Positions 51,414 through 61,155 of a stretch of 64,000 nucleotides of DNA are shown here, piece after piece. The stretch is from Rhizobium sp. (GTDB lineage: Bacteria; Pseudomonadota; Gammaproteobacteria; Burkholderiales; Thiobacillaceae): NCBI GenBank assembly GCA_019459285.1, contig JAIBEL010000068.1, positions 1-64,000 of the forward strand. The letters run 5' to 3'. Both the position numbers and the translations under genes were made by a program. Within the stretch, counting starts at the first letter, position 1. Every line of letters begins with the position of its first letter. The notes under the pieces are model-generated. The model was not told the DNA's origin. It saw nothing but the letters and a program-made list of their open reading frames with translations, and ran no database searches.

Positions 51414-51558
51414 AATCGGCAAAAGAAAACCACAATCTATTAATTTTCTTCCATTGCGGAAAATTTGCGTTGTGTAATTACCACACGCCGTGCACCGCGT
51501 CCTGGTTGCGTTCGCGCGCCCCTTGTGATTTCAAGGTATTCACCGCGCCAGCCGATTG

Positions 51559-52590
51559 CTAGTCGGCGAGTTTGGCGCGGACAAATTCTTCGAGCGTATC
51601 CGGCAGGTTGCCTGCCATGCGCGCGCGCCGGTAGGCGGAACGCGCTTCGTCGTTTTTTCCCTGGGCAGCCAGGGCGAGGCCCAAGCCCACCCACCAGGTT
51701 CCCGGGCCCGGTTGCATCTCAAGCGCCTGTTCGTATTGCCGCACGGCATCGGGATATTGCTTGAGCTGCACCAGCAGCGCCGCCAGCGTCGCATGGTAAT
51801 CGGCATCGACCCCACGCCCGCCCATCCCGCTCTGCAAGCTTGCGACGGCGCCTTCCGTATCACCGCGCGCCGCCTGCAGGCGGGCGAGGCTGAGTGCAAA
51901 CCACGCATGCTCGGGGCTCGCTGCACGCCCGATGCGCAAGACCTTCTCGGCTTCCTGGTTGCGGCCGGCATCGCTCAACAACGCGGCCAACGCCTCGCGC
52001 GCCGCGACATGCCCTGGCGACAATGTGAGCGCCTCTTCCAGCAGCGCCCGGGCCCGATCCGCCTGCCCTGCCCGGATGAACGTCAATGCCTTGCGATAGC
52101 CCTCGTCGGCAGCTTCACGGGGAGTGGGTTGGCTGGCTTCCTTGCGAATGGCTGGTTGCTGCGCCACAGCGTGCCCCGACATACTCACCGTCGCGATCGC
52201 CGCGGCAGGTTCGGGCTGCTTGGGCGGATTGGCCGATGCCAACCGTTTCTTTTCTCTTTCCGCATCCGCCGGCCCGGCCTGGTGTACAACGACGACGGGG
52301 GCGGCGGGCGCCTTGACGGGAGGTTGCGCTGAGGACACGGCAGGCCTTGGCACACACACGGCCACAGACCGCATCTCGACACGCCGCTCGCCCGCCGCAT
52401 GCGGCGGCTGGAGGCGTACGGCAACCAGCCAGATCCCCAGTCCGGCAAGCGGCAATAGCAGGGCAACGGCGCCCCATAGCGGCGTCCTGCGCTGCTTCGT
52501 CCCGACGGGTGGAGGCGGCGGCGCCCGGCGGGACGCGCGATCGGTCTGGCGCGCGTCCAGCGCACGCAATGTCTGGTTGATGATACTCAT
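51559..52590 (-). CDS. mshN: MSHA biogenesis protein MshN-like, TPR
   Basis: A 343-residue protein with a short cytoplasmic N-terminus (MSIINQTLRALDARQTDRAS), one membrane helix (GAVALLLPLAGLGIWLVAV), a Pro/Ala-rich periplasmic linker, and a C-terminal TPR domain with ADEGYRKALTFIRAGQADRA and PGPGTWWVGLGLALAAQGKN. This plan matches MshN. It is the last gene of the MSHA run in this window, 30 nt after mshM. Confidence 0.85.
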   Translation of the reverse strand: MSIINQTLRALDARQTDRASRRAPPPPPVGTKQRRTPLWGAVALLLPLAGLGIWLVAVRLQPPHAAGERRVEMRSVAVCVPRPAVSSAQPPVKAPAAPVVVVHQAGPADAEREKKRLASANPPKQPEPAAAIATVSMSGHAVAQQPAIRKEASQPTPREAADEGYRKALTFIRAGQADRARALLEEALTLSPGHVAAREALAALLSDAGRNQEAEKVLRIGRAASPEHAWFALSLARLQAARGDTEGAVASLQSGMGGRGVDADYHATLAALLVQLKQYPDAVRQYEQALEMQPGPGTWWVGLGLALAAQGKNDEARSAYRRARMAGNLPDTLEEFVRAKLAD

Positions 52591-52620
52591 ACGTTCATTC
52601 GAAATCCGGCATGGAACGGT

Positions 52621-53625
52621 CTACGTAATCAGGTACAACCAGCCTGCGGCCGCGGCGCCCGCTCCGAGCGCCGCCAGAACGAACAGCACCCATCGTGCAG
52701 TGCGATTGACCCCCTTCGCCGCCAGGGTGTCGCGTGCAGCCTCGCGCATCTCGCGCCCGCCGACACGATGCAGGCCTTTTCCATACGCCAGCATGAGCGC
52801 CTTGTGGGCAATGATATTGACGACGCGCGGAACGCCGGCGCTGGCCTCGTACAAGAATCCGACGGCACGCGGGCTGAACAGCAAGGCGGCGGGCTCGAAA
52901 CCCGCGCGCGCCAGGCGATGGGACAGATAGGCAACGAGTTCCTCGCGCTGCAGGGGGCGCAGGCGATCATGAAAACTGATCCGGGTCTTGAGTTGCGGAA
53001 TGGCCTGCAGCCGCGCATCCAGTTCCGGCTGGCCGAACAGCACGATCGTCAGCAATTTCCGCTTCTCGGTTTCCAGGTTGGACAGCAGCCGGATCGTTTC
53101 CAGGCTCTCCAGCGAGATCGCCTGGGCCTCGTCGAGAATCAGCACCACGCGGGTGCCACGCCTGGCCAGCGCGATCAACCGCGACTGGATCGCCTTGTGG
53201 ACGCGGTAATAGCTTTCCTGTCCCGTCAGCTTGAGGCCCAGTTCCTCGGCGACGGCACACAGGATCCCGAGCGGATCGAGCGCGGGGTTGGGGAGATAGA
53301 GCGCGCGGCAGCGCCTGGGCAACTCGGCCAGCAGGGTCCGGCACAGCAGGGTTTTCCCGGTTCCGACCGCGCCGACGATCTTGATGAAGCCCTCGCCGCT
53401 TTCCAGCGCATGGAGGAGCGTGTCCAGCGCTTCCTGATGCGGTGGCGAGGCAAAAAAGAAATCGGTATCCGGGGTCAGTCCGAAAGGCGCTTCGGCAAGC
53501 CCGAAATGGGCAAGATAGGAGAGGGAATGGCGGCTGCCGGTCGGGGGAATCGGCTTTCCGCCACTCGAAGGCTCACCGGCTTTATCCAGCGAATTTTCGG
53601 GATTGAAGAAAGCCGCTGCCGTCAT
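52621..53625 (-). CDS. mshM: MSHA biogenesis ATPase MshM
   Basis: A 334-residue AAA ATPase of the ExeA/GspA-like group. It has FGLAEAPFGLTPDTDFFFAS at the start of the ATPase domain, Walker A VGAVGTGKTLLCRTLL, Walker B VVLILDEAQAISLE, and a C-terminal membrane helix (WVLFVLAALGAGAAAAGWLY). It probably helps assemble or position the MshL secretin. The ATG overlaps the mshL stop (ATGA). Confidence 0.9.
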   Translation of the reverse strand: MTAAAFFNPENSLDKAGEPSSGGKPIPPTGSRHSLSYLAHFGLAEAPFGLTPDTDFFFASPPHQEALDTLLHALESGEGFIKIVGAVGTGKTLLCRTLLAELPRRCRALYLPNPALDPLGILCAVAEELGLKLTGQESYYRVHKAIQSRLIALARRGTRVVLILDEAQAISLESLETIRLLSNLETEKRKLLTIVLFGQPELDARLQAIPQLKTRISFHDRLRPLQREELVAYLSHRLARAGFEPAALLFSPRAVGFLYEASAGVPRVVNIIAHKALMLAYGKGLHRVGGREMREAARDTLAAKGVNRTARWVLFVLAALGAGAAAAGWLYLIT

Positions 53626-55286
53626 GGCGTGGCCGGTTGTCGCTCGATCTTGTCGAGGCGCGCCTGAGTCGCCTCCGCATCCGCCTGCCAGTCTGCCTGA
53701 CTGTCGATGACGGTCGGCTTGAGGAGAATCACCAGCTCGCTCTTCTTCGAACTCTGGTTGGTATTGCCGAAGAAGTATCCCAGCAGCGGCACCTGGCCCA
53801 GCCCGGGCACACGATTGGCGCTGCCGTCGAAGGACTGCTTCATCATTCCGCCGATGGCGACGATGCGCCCATCCTCCACCTGCACGACGCTGTCCGTTTC
53901 CGAGACCGCGCTGGACGCAAGCGGCAGCGTCAGTTTTCCGGCCTGGCCGGCGTCGATGTTCTTGATTTTCTCCGTCACCACGCTCACCGAAGGACGGATG
54001 TGCAGCGTGATGCGGCCCTTTTCGTCGATCTGCGGCGTGACATCGAGCGCGATGCCCGAGAAGAAGGGCTGCAGCGTCACGCTGGGCGTGGTCGTGGTGC
54101 CGGCACCGCCGGTATTGCTGGTGGTCGAGACGTCGGTGACGAAGAAATCGTCGGTGCCGACCTTGAGTACGGCCTGCTGGTTGTTCAGTGCCGCGATGCG
54201 CGGGCTGGACAGCACATGCACCGATCCCTGGGTTTCGAGGAAATTGATCAACGCAGCAAAGCTCTTGGTCTGGAACGCAAGGCCGAAGATACCGGACGAC
54301 GTACCGGCCGCCGCGGGCAACCCGCTGCCGAGCACATCCGCCAGCGAGCCGCTGGCGGCGCCTGTCAATAAATCGAAATTGCCGGTATTGGCGCCCGAGG
54401 AGTATTTATGCTGGCCGTTGTGTAGCACTGACCAGTTGATGCCGGTCTGATAGCCGTCGTTCAGCTGCACCTCGAGTATTTTCGCCTCCAGCATGACCTG
54501 GCGTTCGACCGCCGAAGCGGTGGCCTTGAGGAAGTGCTCGACATCCCGCATCGTGCGCGGCGTGGTCTTGACCACCACGATCCCCGACTGCGGGCTGAGG
54601 ATCACCTTGCCGGACTCGCCGACGATGGTGTCCAGCGCTGCCTTCAATTCGCCCCAGAAGTCCGAATTGAGCTTCGTGTCGATCCTGCTGGTTTCCAGCG
54701 ACTGTTGCGTGGAGCCACCTCCGGTTACGCCGCTCGTGCCGCCGGTGCCCTTGGAACTGACGGATCCGGAAATCACGCGCATGTCCGACGAACCGGTGCG
54801 GGTCCCTGCCAAGTAGTTCACCTTGAAGATGCGGGTCTGCGGCGTCAGCGGCCGTACCACGATGCGGTGCCCTTCCATCGTGTAGTCGTAGCCGTACAGT
54901 TCGCGTATGGCGGACATCGCCTCGGGCACGGTGACGTTCTTGAGGTTGGCGGAAATCGTGCCCGCCACCTCGGGATGCACCAGCATGCTGTAGCGCGTGC
55001 CGGAGACGATCGCCATGAACACATCCTGCGCAGGCGCACCGTTGACGACCAGGTCGAAACGCGACTCGGCCGGCTCGGCTGCACCCTTGGGCAGTTCCAG
55101 CTTGAGCGGGGGCAGCAGCGCAGCCTGGGCCTGTGCGTCTGTCATCGCGTGCGGCGCGGGCTGCGCCTGGGCCGCCTGGGCAATTTCCTGACGGATCGCC
55201 TGCTGCGTATCGCGCGGCGTCAGGGGGCCGGCGCACCCCAGCAGAACCAGCGGACCGGCAACAATCATGGTGTAGCGCTTCATCAT
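53622..55286 (-). CDS. mshL: MSHA pilus secretin MshL
   Basis: Outer-membrane secretin of about 554 residues through which the pilus exits. A lipoprotein-like signal (TMIVAGPLVLLGCAGPL) is followed by a periplasmic N-domain region (LKNVTVPEAMSAIRELYGYD), then the secretin core with VLSSPRIAALNNQQAVLKVG and, near the C-terminus, GQVPLLGYFFGNTNQSSKKS. The first of two adjacent ATGs (55284-55286) is used. MshM and MshK flank it as in Vibrio. Confidence 0.93.
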   Translation of the reverse strand: MMKRYTMIVAGPLVLLGCAGPLTPRDTQQAIRQEIAQAAQAQPAPHAMTDAQAQAALLPPLKLELPKGAAEPAESRFDLVVNGAPAQDVFMAIVSGTRYSMLVHPEVAGTISANLKNVTVPEAMSAIRELYGYDYTMEGHRIVVRPLTPQTRIFKVNYLAGTRTGSSDMRVISGSVSSKGTGGTSGVTGGGSTQQSLETSRIDTKLNSDFWGELKAALDTIVGESGKVILSPQSGIVVVKTTPRTMRDVEHFLKATASAVERQVMLEAKILEVQLNDGYQTGINWSVLHNGQHKYSSGANTGNFDLLTGAASGSLADVLGSGLPAAAGTSSGIFGLAFQTKSFAALINFLETQGSVHVLSSPRIAALNNQQAVLKVGTDDFFVTDVSTTSNTGGAGTTTTPSVTLQPFFSGIALDVTPQIDEKGRITLHIRPSVSVVTEKIKNIDAGQAGKLTLPLASSAVSETDSVVQVEDGRIVAIGGMMKQSFDGSANRVPGLGQVPLLGYFFGNTNQSSKKSELVILLKPTVIDSQADWQADAEATQARLDKIERQPATP

Positions 55287-55305
55287 CCGCAATGTCTCCC
55301 TTTTC

Positions 55306-55629
55306 TTATTTGCCGCGCAGTCGTTTCTCGACGTGCGGATACAGTTCGAGCACCGTGACGTCCGCGCCCCGGCGCAGCACCACCTCGCTTTCGGTGATGC
55401 GCACCACGCGGGCCCCCTGATAGCGCTCGCCCACCGCCACCTCCTGGCCGCCGATGACGGCCAGCCTCTGCGTGCCGCGCCGCTTGATGGCCGTGAGTGA
55501 AATGCCCGGGCTGGCGCTGCCTTCTGCGGCAGGTGCAGCCGGCGGCGCCGTGGGATCCGGCAGGTCTGCCCAGACGCCGGGGGACGCCAGCAACGCAATC
55601 GCGGCACACAGCATCATACGCGCAGCCAT
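55306..55629 (-). CDS. mshK: MSHA biogenesis protein MshK-like
   Basis: A 107-residue periplasmic protein with signal peptide MLCAAIALLASPGVWADLPD. The mature part has the DPTAPP start and LTAIKRRGTQRLAVIGGQEV, similar to MshK/PilP-type proteins that link the inner complex to the secretin. The ATG at 55627-55629 follows GGAGGAAGC; an ATGA-coupled ATG at 55617 is the alternative. It overlaps mshJ by 16 nt. Confidence 0.82.
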   Translation of the reverse strand: MAARMMLCAAIALLASPGVWADLPDPTAPPAAPAAEGSASPGISLTAIKRRGTQRLAVIGGQEVAVGERYQGARVVRITESEVVLRRGADVTVLELYPHVEKRLRGK

Positions 55630-56270
55630 GCTTCCTCCAGGCTCAGGGTGTGGACGACGAGGGTCAGTTTCAGGTCGGGGCGGGCGGTCGTGTCGAGCGT
55701 CGCCTCGATCCAGTTGAGGCGCCAGGGCAAGGCTTCCAGGCGCTCGAGATAGGCGACCAGGTCGGAATAGGATCCGCTCACCGTGATCTCGAAACCGTGC
55801 CGATAAAATCCCGGCGGACTTCCTTCGGCCGCATCAGGCAGCGATACGGGGCGCGGGCTGAGCGTCTTGAACCCGACGATCCGGATACCGGCCTGACTGC
55901 GCACCACATCCTTCAACACCTGGGCCATCCGCTCAGGCGGAATCAGCACGCGCTCGCGAGTTGCAAGCTCCGCATTCAATGCGGACAGGCGCGCTTCCTG
56001 TGCAGCGAGCGCCTCCCGCATCGCCCGGTCGGGGTCCCTTCCCCCCTGGCTGGCCAGCAGCGTCTGCTGCTGCCCGATCTGCACCAGTGCCGCCCGGGCG
56101 CCTTGCAGACGATCGTCGGCATTCTGCACGCGCCGCTGCGCCGCATCGATCAGCAGGGTCTGCACCAGCGCCCCCGTCACCACCACCGCAGCAGCAAAGA
56201 CGAACAGGCGCTCCCGCAGACTCATCGCGCCGATGCGCACGCCGATCTCGCGCCATTTTTCAGCGTTCAT
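55614..56270 (-). CDS. mshJ: MSHA biogenesis protein MshJ (PilO-like)
   Basis: A 218-residue inner-membrane protein with one helix (ERLFVFAAAVVVTGALVQTL), a coiled coil (RRVQNADDRLQGARAALVQI) and a periplasmic ferredoxin-like domain containing YSDLVAYLERLEALPWRLNW. This matches the PilO/MshJ group of the alignment complex. The ATG at 56268-56270 lies inside the 3' end of the upstream gene (11-nt overlap), with GGAG before it. Confidence 0.87.
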   Translation of the reverse strand: MNAEKWREIGVRIGAMSLRERLFVFAAAVVVTGALVQTLLIDAAQRRVQNADDRLQGARAALVQIGQQQTLLASQGGRDPDRAMREALAAQEARLSALNAELATRERVLIPPERMAQVLKDVVRSQAGIRIVGFKTLSPRPVSLPDAAEGSPPGFYRHGFEITVSGSYSDLVAYLERLEALPWRLNWIEATLDTTARPDLKLTLVVHTLSLEEAWLRV

Positions 56271-56910
56271 CGGATTCTCCCTTGTCCGCCAGGTTCTTCC
56301 GGCTGCCCGCATACAGAGCGAAGTCGATGTGCTCGGGGACGTCGGAGCGAACCTGGCTATCCCCTGCGGCCTGCGCAAGTTCGGCATTCATGCCCGTGAA
56401 CTTCATACCGGAAAAAGCCGCCTGCTTGCCGAGCCGATCCATATAGGTCGTCACCAGGCCGGCATTCAGCGCCGATCCTTCGAGCGCCACGTAGTCCGGC
56501 GAGAGGGTAAAGCCGTTCAGCCAGACACCTTCGGTGCTGCTTTGCGCGAGCGCGCGCAGACGGGGAGAAAATCCCGTTGACGTACTTTCAATGGTGCGGC
56601 TCATCGACGCCAGCAGCGCCTCGCGCTGCGCCACCTGGGCCTGCGTTGCCTTGACGCGCCCGGACAGGAGCGCGCTCGCCGGCCGGGTCGCGGCAGCCCC
56701 CGATTGATCGAGTTGGTGTTGCGGGGTTTCCTGCGGGCTTTCCAGTTCGGCCGCCGTTTTTTCCAGCGTGTTCGCCCGGTAGGTCAGATACCCCGACCAG
56801 GCCAGCGCAGCCGCAAGGACCAGTCCCAGCCCCAACCCCATTTCCCGCACGCCGAACGCATAGCGCTGCTTGAGCAGCAACGGGCTGATCAGGTTGACCT
56901 GCTGGCTCAT
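56260..56910 (-). CDS. PilN-like MSHA biogenesis protein
   Basis: A 216-residue membrane protein of the PilN family. It begins MSQQVNLISPLLLKQRYAFG, where the NLI/NLL motif is the known PilM-binding site in PilN. A membrane helix (GLGLVLAAALAWSGYLTY) and a coiled coil follow, then a periplasmic domain with GVWLNGFTLSPDYVALEGSA. It is the expected partner of MshI, whose stop it overlaps (ATGA). Confidence 0.85.
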   Translation of the reverse strand: MSQQVNLISPLLLKQRYAFGVREMGLGLGLVLAAALAWSGYLTYRANTLEKTAAELESPQETPQHQLDQSGAAATRPASALLSGRVKATQAQVAQREALLASMSRTIESTSTGFSPRLRALAQSSTEGVWLNGFTLSPDYVALEGSALNAGLVTTYMDRLGKQAAFSGMKFTGMNAELAQAAGDSQVRSDVPEHIDFALYAGSRKNLADKGESDER

Positions 56911-57815
56911 GGCTTGGTCTCTTCCATCCGCAAGGCGGCGCCGATGGCATGGAAACAGTGCGGCGGCAGTGCGTTCGCTTCCGGCAAGGCGGCGATATCC
57001 AGCACTTCCGCCAGGTCGAGCGGCTTGACCGGCAAGGCAAGATTGCCGGCCAGGCCGTTACACAGGCCTTCGACATTCTCCATCGGCGCCAGCAGCAGAC
57101 GGTCGACGGGAATCCCGCCGAACTGGCGGTCGAAATGATCGAGGCTGCGCTGGATTTCCAGCGTCAGACGTTCGAGCACGCTCTCCAGACCTTCGATGTC
57201 CAGCACCGTCTGATTCACGCCCAGCGTGCGCGCCATGCACAATTCGCCGTCCAGCGTGAGCGTCAGCAGGCCGCCGGTTTCGATGAACGAGAAGAGCGCC
57301 AGTGCGCGCCCCGGGGTTTCCAGCCGGGTAGCCACGTTGCGCTGGGCGGTTTCCATGATGTCGATGATGGTGAGATTCAGCCCGGCGTTGGTCGCGAGTA
57401 CGGCTTCTTCGGCCAGCAGGCTGTTTTTTGCCGCCACGGCGAAAATCTGCTTCGCATGGCTCACATGCTCGGGATGCGGCACTTCAAGCACGTCCACCGT
57501 GCCGTCGTCGGCATGGAAATCGAGCATGTCCTGGATCTGCCAGCGCACCGCGGACTTGAGTTCATCGGCGGGCACGTTCGGCGCATCGAGCAAACGCAGC
57601 CTGTAATCGGCCGGCTTCAACACGAGGCTGACCGGCCCCTTGCCGTGTAGCCGGGCCAGCGCCTCGCCCCAGTTGTCGCCCTTGACCGCCGCCACGCCGG
57701 CGGCAAGCAATCTGGGGACGGCCACCCTGCGGTCGACGCGCGCATACGCAATGCGTCCCGGAAGACGCAGATACGCAGTTAAGCCCTGTTCGCTCGTTCG
57801 ACGGAAAAGCTGCAT
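56907..57815 (-). CDS. mshI: MSHA biogenesis protein MshI (PilM-like)
   Basis: A 302-residue actin-like cytoplasmic protein resembling PilM. Segments are DELKSAVRWQIQDMLDFHAD, ILDIMETAQ-like IIDIMETAQRNVATRL, and LERLTLEIQRSLDHFDRQFG. It should recruit the PilN-like protein and form the inner ring of the pilus machine. A sigma-70-like promoter in the 67-nt gap after mshQ may start an assembly-gene transcript here. Confidence 0.87.
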   Translation of the reverse strand: MQLFRRTSEQGLTAYLRLPGRIAYARVDRRVAVPRLLAAGVAAVKGDNWGEALARLHGKGPVSLVLKPADYRLRLLDAPNVPADELKSAVRWQIQDMLDFHADDGTVDVLEVPHPEHVSHAKQIFAVAAKNSLLAEEAVLATNAGLNLTIIDIMETAQRNVATRLETPGRALALFSFIETGGLLTLTLDGELCMARTLGVNQTVLDIEGLESVLERLTLEIQRSLDHFDRQFGGIPVDRLLLAPMENVEGLCNGLAGNLALPVKPLDLAEVLDIAALPEANALPPHCFHAIGAALRMEETKP

Positions 57816-57839
57816 GGGTCGGACCTGAAAATTTTTCTG

Positions 57840-57868
57840 AACTTAAATAAATAAGCCGTTGTTGTCAA
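57840..57868 (-). promoter_or_regulatory. Candidate sigma-70 promoter for mshI-N
   Basis: Minus strand perfect -35 TTGACA (57863-57868), 17-nt spacer and a weak -10 TAAGTT (57840-57845), 25 nt before the mshI ATG. It would allow assembly genes to be expressed apart from the pilin block. Confidence 0.5.
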
Positions 57869-57882
57869 AGGGTTTAATCGGA

Positions 57883-60800
57883 TCAGTACATCTCGCGCAG
57901 GTAGATCAGCGGTTTGCTGTCACGATGCAGGCCGAAACTGGCCCGCGCCGCGGGATCCTGATCGTATTGCACAGGCGTGCCGCTCCAGTGGCCTTGCAGC
58001 CAGCTTTGCGAGGCCGCCACGGCGGGTGTCACCACCCCCGCCACGCACGTGCTGCCGCTGGCCACGGCGCCTAGCTGCACAGTGAGATCGGCACTGCCGG
58101 TGTTGTTCACACCCGGCGCGGACAAGCGCAGGCTGCCGCGGCCCTTATTGAAACGGCCCGACAAGCTCACCGAGGTCTCGCAGGCATTGAGATTGCGTCG
58201 CCAGTTAGTGAGTGACACATTGGAAGCAGAAAGCTGAGTACAGAAGTCTGTCGTGTTGAGGGCAAACCCGCTGCCATTCCAGTAGCGCGTCTCGATCGGC
58301 ACCGGCAGGCCGAGCAGTTCCGAGCCGAGGGCATTGCTCATGACCAGTTGGCCGAAGCGGATTTGGTTACCTGCATCAAAGGCGATGTTCGAAAACAGCG
58401 CAGGCGTGAGGGTGTCGACGGTGCCGTTGCCGGACACGCCGGATTCGGCGATGTCCTGGATGGCCATCGATAGGCCGATATCCGCTGTGAAGGGTGCAAC
58501 CGGCGTGGCGCGCACAAATGCAATCGCGTCATTTGTATTGGCCACCAGGGCTCCCGCGCCACCGCCGCTGGCAGCGACAGTCGGCGCCAATAGCAAACCG
58601 ATATCCAGATTGCCGGTCACCGAAGTATAGGTTTGCACAGCACCGGCGGCCACGAGCTTCCACAGCGCTCCCGCGTAGTTGATCGTGATGGCGCCAGCGG
58701 CATTCTTCGCCGTGATCGTGGCCTGCGGCAGCGTGAGATAGCCGAAGGGCTGGCCAGCATAGGTGAACGAGCGCGTGGCGCAGGTGGTGTCGTTGAAGGT
58801 CTTGAACACCGGCATGCTGACAGCTGCCAGCTCGAAATGGTCGGGCACGAAACGGCCGACGTTGAAGGCCGCCGATTCGATCGTGCGTTCGACTGTGGTG
58901 GAGCCGTCTGCGGCATCCACCGCCGCGAAGCTGGCGTCCGAGAGCTTCGCGGCGAAGGCGCCGACCTCGGAATAGCGGGCGCCGGTGGTCGTCACCGTGC
59001 CTGTACCGGCGGCGGCCGACCAGGTACCGGTCGCGAGCGTACCCAGGGTGCAGCCCGTGGCGGGCAGCACGCAGGCCGTGAGGCTGGCCGCGGGATTGCC
59101 ACTGTAGTTCGAGGTGGGGGCGCCGGCCGCGTTGACGGCCGTCGCGACGATCTGGAACGGCTGCCCGGCCTTGTGGACGTTGCCGCCGGACACCGCGGTA
59201 TTGGCAAGCGTGCGCGTGGCTCCGGCGCTGACACTGTCGGCATCGCTCACCGTCACATTGCCGAAGCTCGCCGGCCGGATGGCGAAGTTGTCGGTCGAGC
59301 AGGCGACGATCGTCGGCGCGCCAGTCGCCGGATACGTCATGCGGATGCGCGCGTTGGGCCATGCATTCGGTTCGACGATACCAGCCAGCGTCTTGCGCCC
59401 CGCGTCGCCTGCGGCGAACGTCAGCGTGCCCAGGCTGCGGATCAGGCCAAAGGCTCCGCAACTGGCGCCCACCGACGCGTCGACGAGTTCCAGCTTCACA
59501 TTGCCGGTGAAGGCGGTTTCCACGGCCGCGCCGCCGCTCTTGAGAGCGACCACGGCCAGGTTGAACGCGCTGGCGGACACCTTGGTATGGATCACGCCGC
59601 TTGCGCTGCCCGCCGGCGTGCCGGTCTCGAATGCGTTGAATCCGGCGGGCGCGATCACCGTGACGATGCTGCACGGCCGTTTCTGGCTCATCACCTGGCT
59701 CAGCTGCGCCGCGTTCATCGCGCCCTTGTACACGCCGACCTCGTCCAGGTTGCCGCTGAACCTGAAGCTCGAACCGTTTTCCGTGGAGGCATTGTTCTCG
59801 CCACCGATCGACGCCGCGCCAGTATCGGCACCCCAGGTACCGGTGTAGGTTTGGGTGACGTAGGCAAGCTGCGCGCCGGCCTGATTGTAGACATAGAGGC
59901 TCTTGGTCTTGGCCCCGAGATCCGCCACCGCCGCGACGAAATACCAGGTGTTGTTCTGGATGACGTTGGGCGTATCCAGAATGATCGGATTGACCGCTCG
60001 CGTGTAGAAACGCAGCCTGCCGGCACCGCCATCGCCCAGGCTGAAGCCGAAGCCGCCGGTATTGTTCTGGTCGTCGATGAAAATGCGCTGGCCGCTCTTG
60101 GCATTGTTAGTGGTGCGTATCCACGCGGTCAAGGTGAAGTCCGTGGCGAGGTTGGGAAAGCTTGCGGGGAGCGCGACATAGTCGTTGCTGCCGTCGAACA
60201 CGCCGTAGCCGCAGGTGCCCGGCGTGCCCGCAATCGCCGGTGCGGCACTGCTGGTGACCGCACCGTTGGCCGCCGTCGCGTCGTAGCCGTGGCCGGCGCT
60301 GTCCAGCACCTCGCCTGCCGCACCCGACCAGATCGGCTCGTCCATGTGGAATTCGGCGATCGGTCCCGGTACGTAGAACCGCACCGCCGAATTGGCGGGC
60401 GGCACGACGGGCGTGGACCACACCGCATAATCCGTCGGGCTCAACTGCCAGCCGATTTGCGCGGAGCCGCCGGTGGGATGGCTGCTCGGGCCGAACTGAT
60501 AGACGAACTCGTTGGTCGTTTCCTCGAGAATGACCTGCAGGTTGAAGCTGCCGGTACGCGTGGTGGAACTCCACTCCGGGACGTTCACCCAGGTCACGAC
60601 AAAACGCCGATTGGGCGCAGTCCCCTCGGTGGCGTAGCTCACATAGCAGGTCGCGGTGGGACACACACCCGACGTCCCGCTCGGCGTGGCATCCAGGTCC
60701 ACGCCATAGATGCGCATGGTCCTGGACACGCTGGCGGTGGGATACGGATAGGTATAGGTCGGCGGCGACCCGGTCGTCTGGGTGCCATAGCCACAGTAGC

Positions 60801-61155
60801 CGTTGTTGAATTGCAGGCGGCCGTTGCTCATGATCTGCACCTGCGTGTAGTTCACGCCGCCAAAATTGAACGTGAACCCCAGCGGAAGCTGCGCCGTGAT
60901 GTCGTCGTCGACGGGAGCGCCCGCGTAACCCGAACTGCACGCAGCGCCGTTCGACCACACCGCGCGCGTATGCGCGGCCGGGTTGACCCAGTTCGAGGTC
61001 GTCGCCATGCTCGTATACGTGGCCGCCTGGGCCGATGCGGCCGGCAAGGCCACGGCCAGCGGATCAGCGAGCACCCCGACGATCAGGGTGCGCCAGCTGA
61101 GGCGGCCGAAGTGTCGGCCGGCCCAGGTCAGGAGATGGGTGATGAGGCTGTTCAT
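57883..61155 (-). CDS. mshQ: MshQ-like large adhesin/surface protein
   Basis: The largest protein here, 1090 residues. An N-terminal hydrophobic signal region ends near AASAQA. A nidogen-like segment (about residues 60-265) has LGFTFNFGGVNYTQVQIMSN. A LamG/concanavalin-like domain (about 268-500) has FTLTAWIRTTNNAKSGQRIF and FSGNLDEVGVYKGAM. The C-terminal half (about 520-1090) matches the MshQ/DUF6701 pattern, with CSTDNFAIRPASFGNVTVSD and RFVPDHFELA. It probably sits at the pilus tip or cell surface. The ATG overlaps the mshP stop. Confidence 0.85.
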   Translation of the reverse strand: MNSLITHLLTWAGRHFGRLSWRTLIVGVLADPLAVALPAASAQAATYTSMATTSNWVNPAAHTRAVWSNGAACSSGYAGAPVDDDITAQLPLGFTFNFGGVNYTQVQIMSNGRLQFNNGYCGYGTQTTGSPPTYTYPYPTASVSRTMRIYGVDLDATPSGTSGVCPTATCYVSYATEGTAPNRRFVVTWVNVPEWSSTTRTGSFNLQVILEETTNEFVYQFGPSSHPTGGSAQIGWQLSPTDYAVWSTPVVPPANSAVRFYVPGPIAEFHMDEPIWSGAAGEVLDSAGHGYDATAANGAVTSSAAPAIAGTPGTCGYGVFDGSNDYVALPASFPNLATDFTLTAWIRTTNNAKSGQRIFIDDQNNTGGFGFSLGDGGAGRLRFYTRAVNPIILDTPNVIQNNTWYFVAAVADLGAKTKSLYVYNQAGAQLAYVTQTYTGTWGADTGAASIGGENNASTENGSSFRFSGNLDEVGVYKGAMNAAQLSQVMSQKRPCSIVTVIAPAGFNAFETGTPAGSASGVIHTKVSASAFNLAVVALKSGGAAVETAFTGNVKLELVDASVGASCGAFGLIRSLGTLTFAAGDAGRKTLAGIVEPNAWPNARIRMTYPATGAPTIVACSTDNFAIRPASFGNVTVSDADSVSAGATRTLANTAVSGGNVHKAGQPFQIVATAVNAAGAPTSNYSGNPAASLTACVLPATGCTLGTLATGTWSAAAGTGTVTTTGARYSEVGAFAAKLSDASFAAVDAADGSTTVERTIESAAFNVGRFVPDHFELAAVSMPVFKTFNDTTCATRSFTYAGQPFGYLTLPQATITAKNAAGAITINYAGALWKLVAAGAVQTYTSVTGNLDIGLLLAPTVAASGGGAGALVANTNDAIAFVRATPVAPFTADIGLSMAIQDIAESGVSGNGTVDTLTPALFSNIAFDAGNQIRFGQLVMSNALGSELLGLPVPIETRYWNGSGFALNTTDFCTQLSASNVSLTNWRRNLNACETSVSLSGRFNKGRGSLRLSAPGVNNTGSADLTVQLGAVASGSTCVAGVVTPAVAASQSWLQGHWSGTPVQYDQDPAARASFGLHRDSKPLIYLREMY

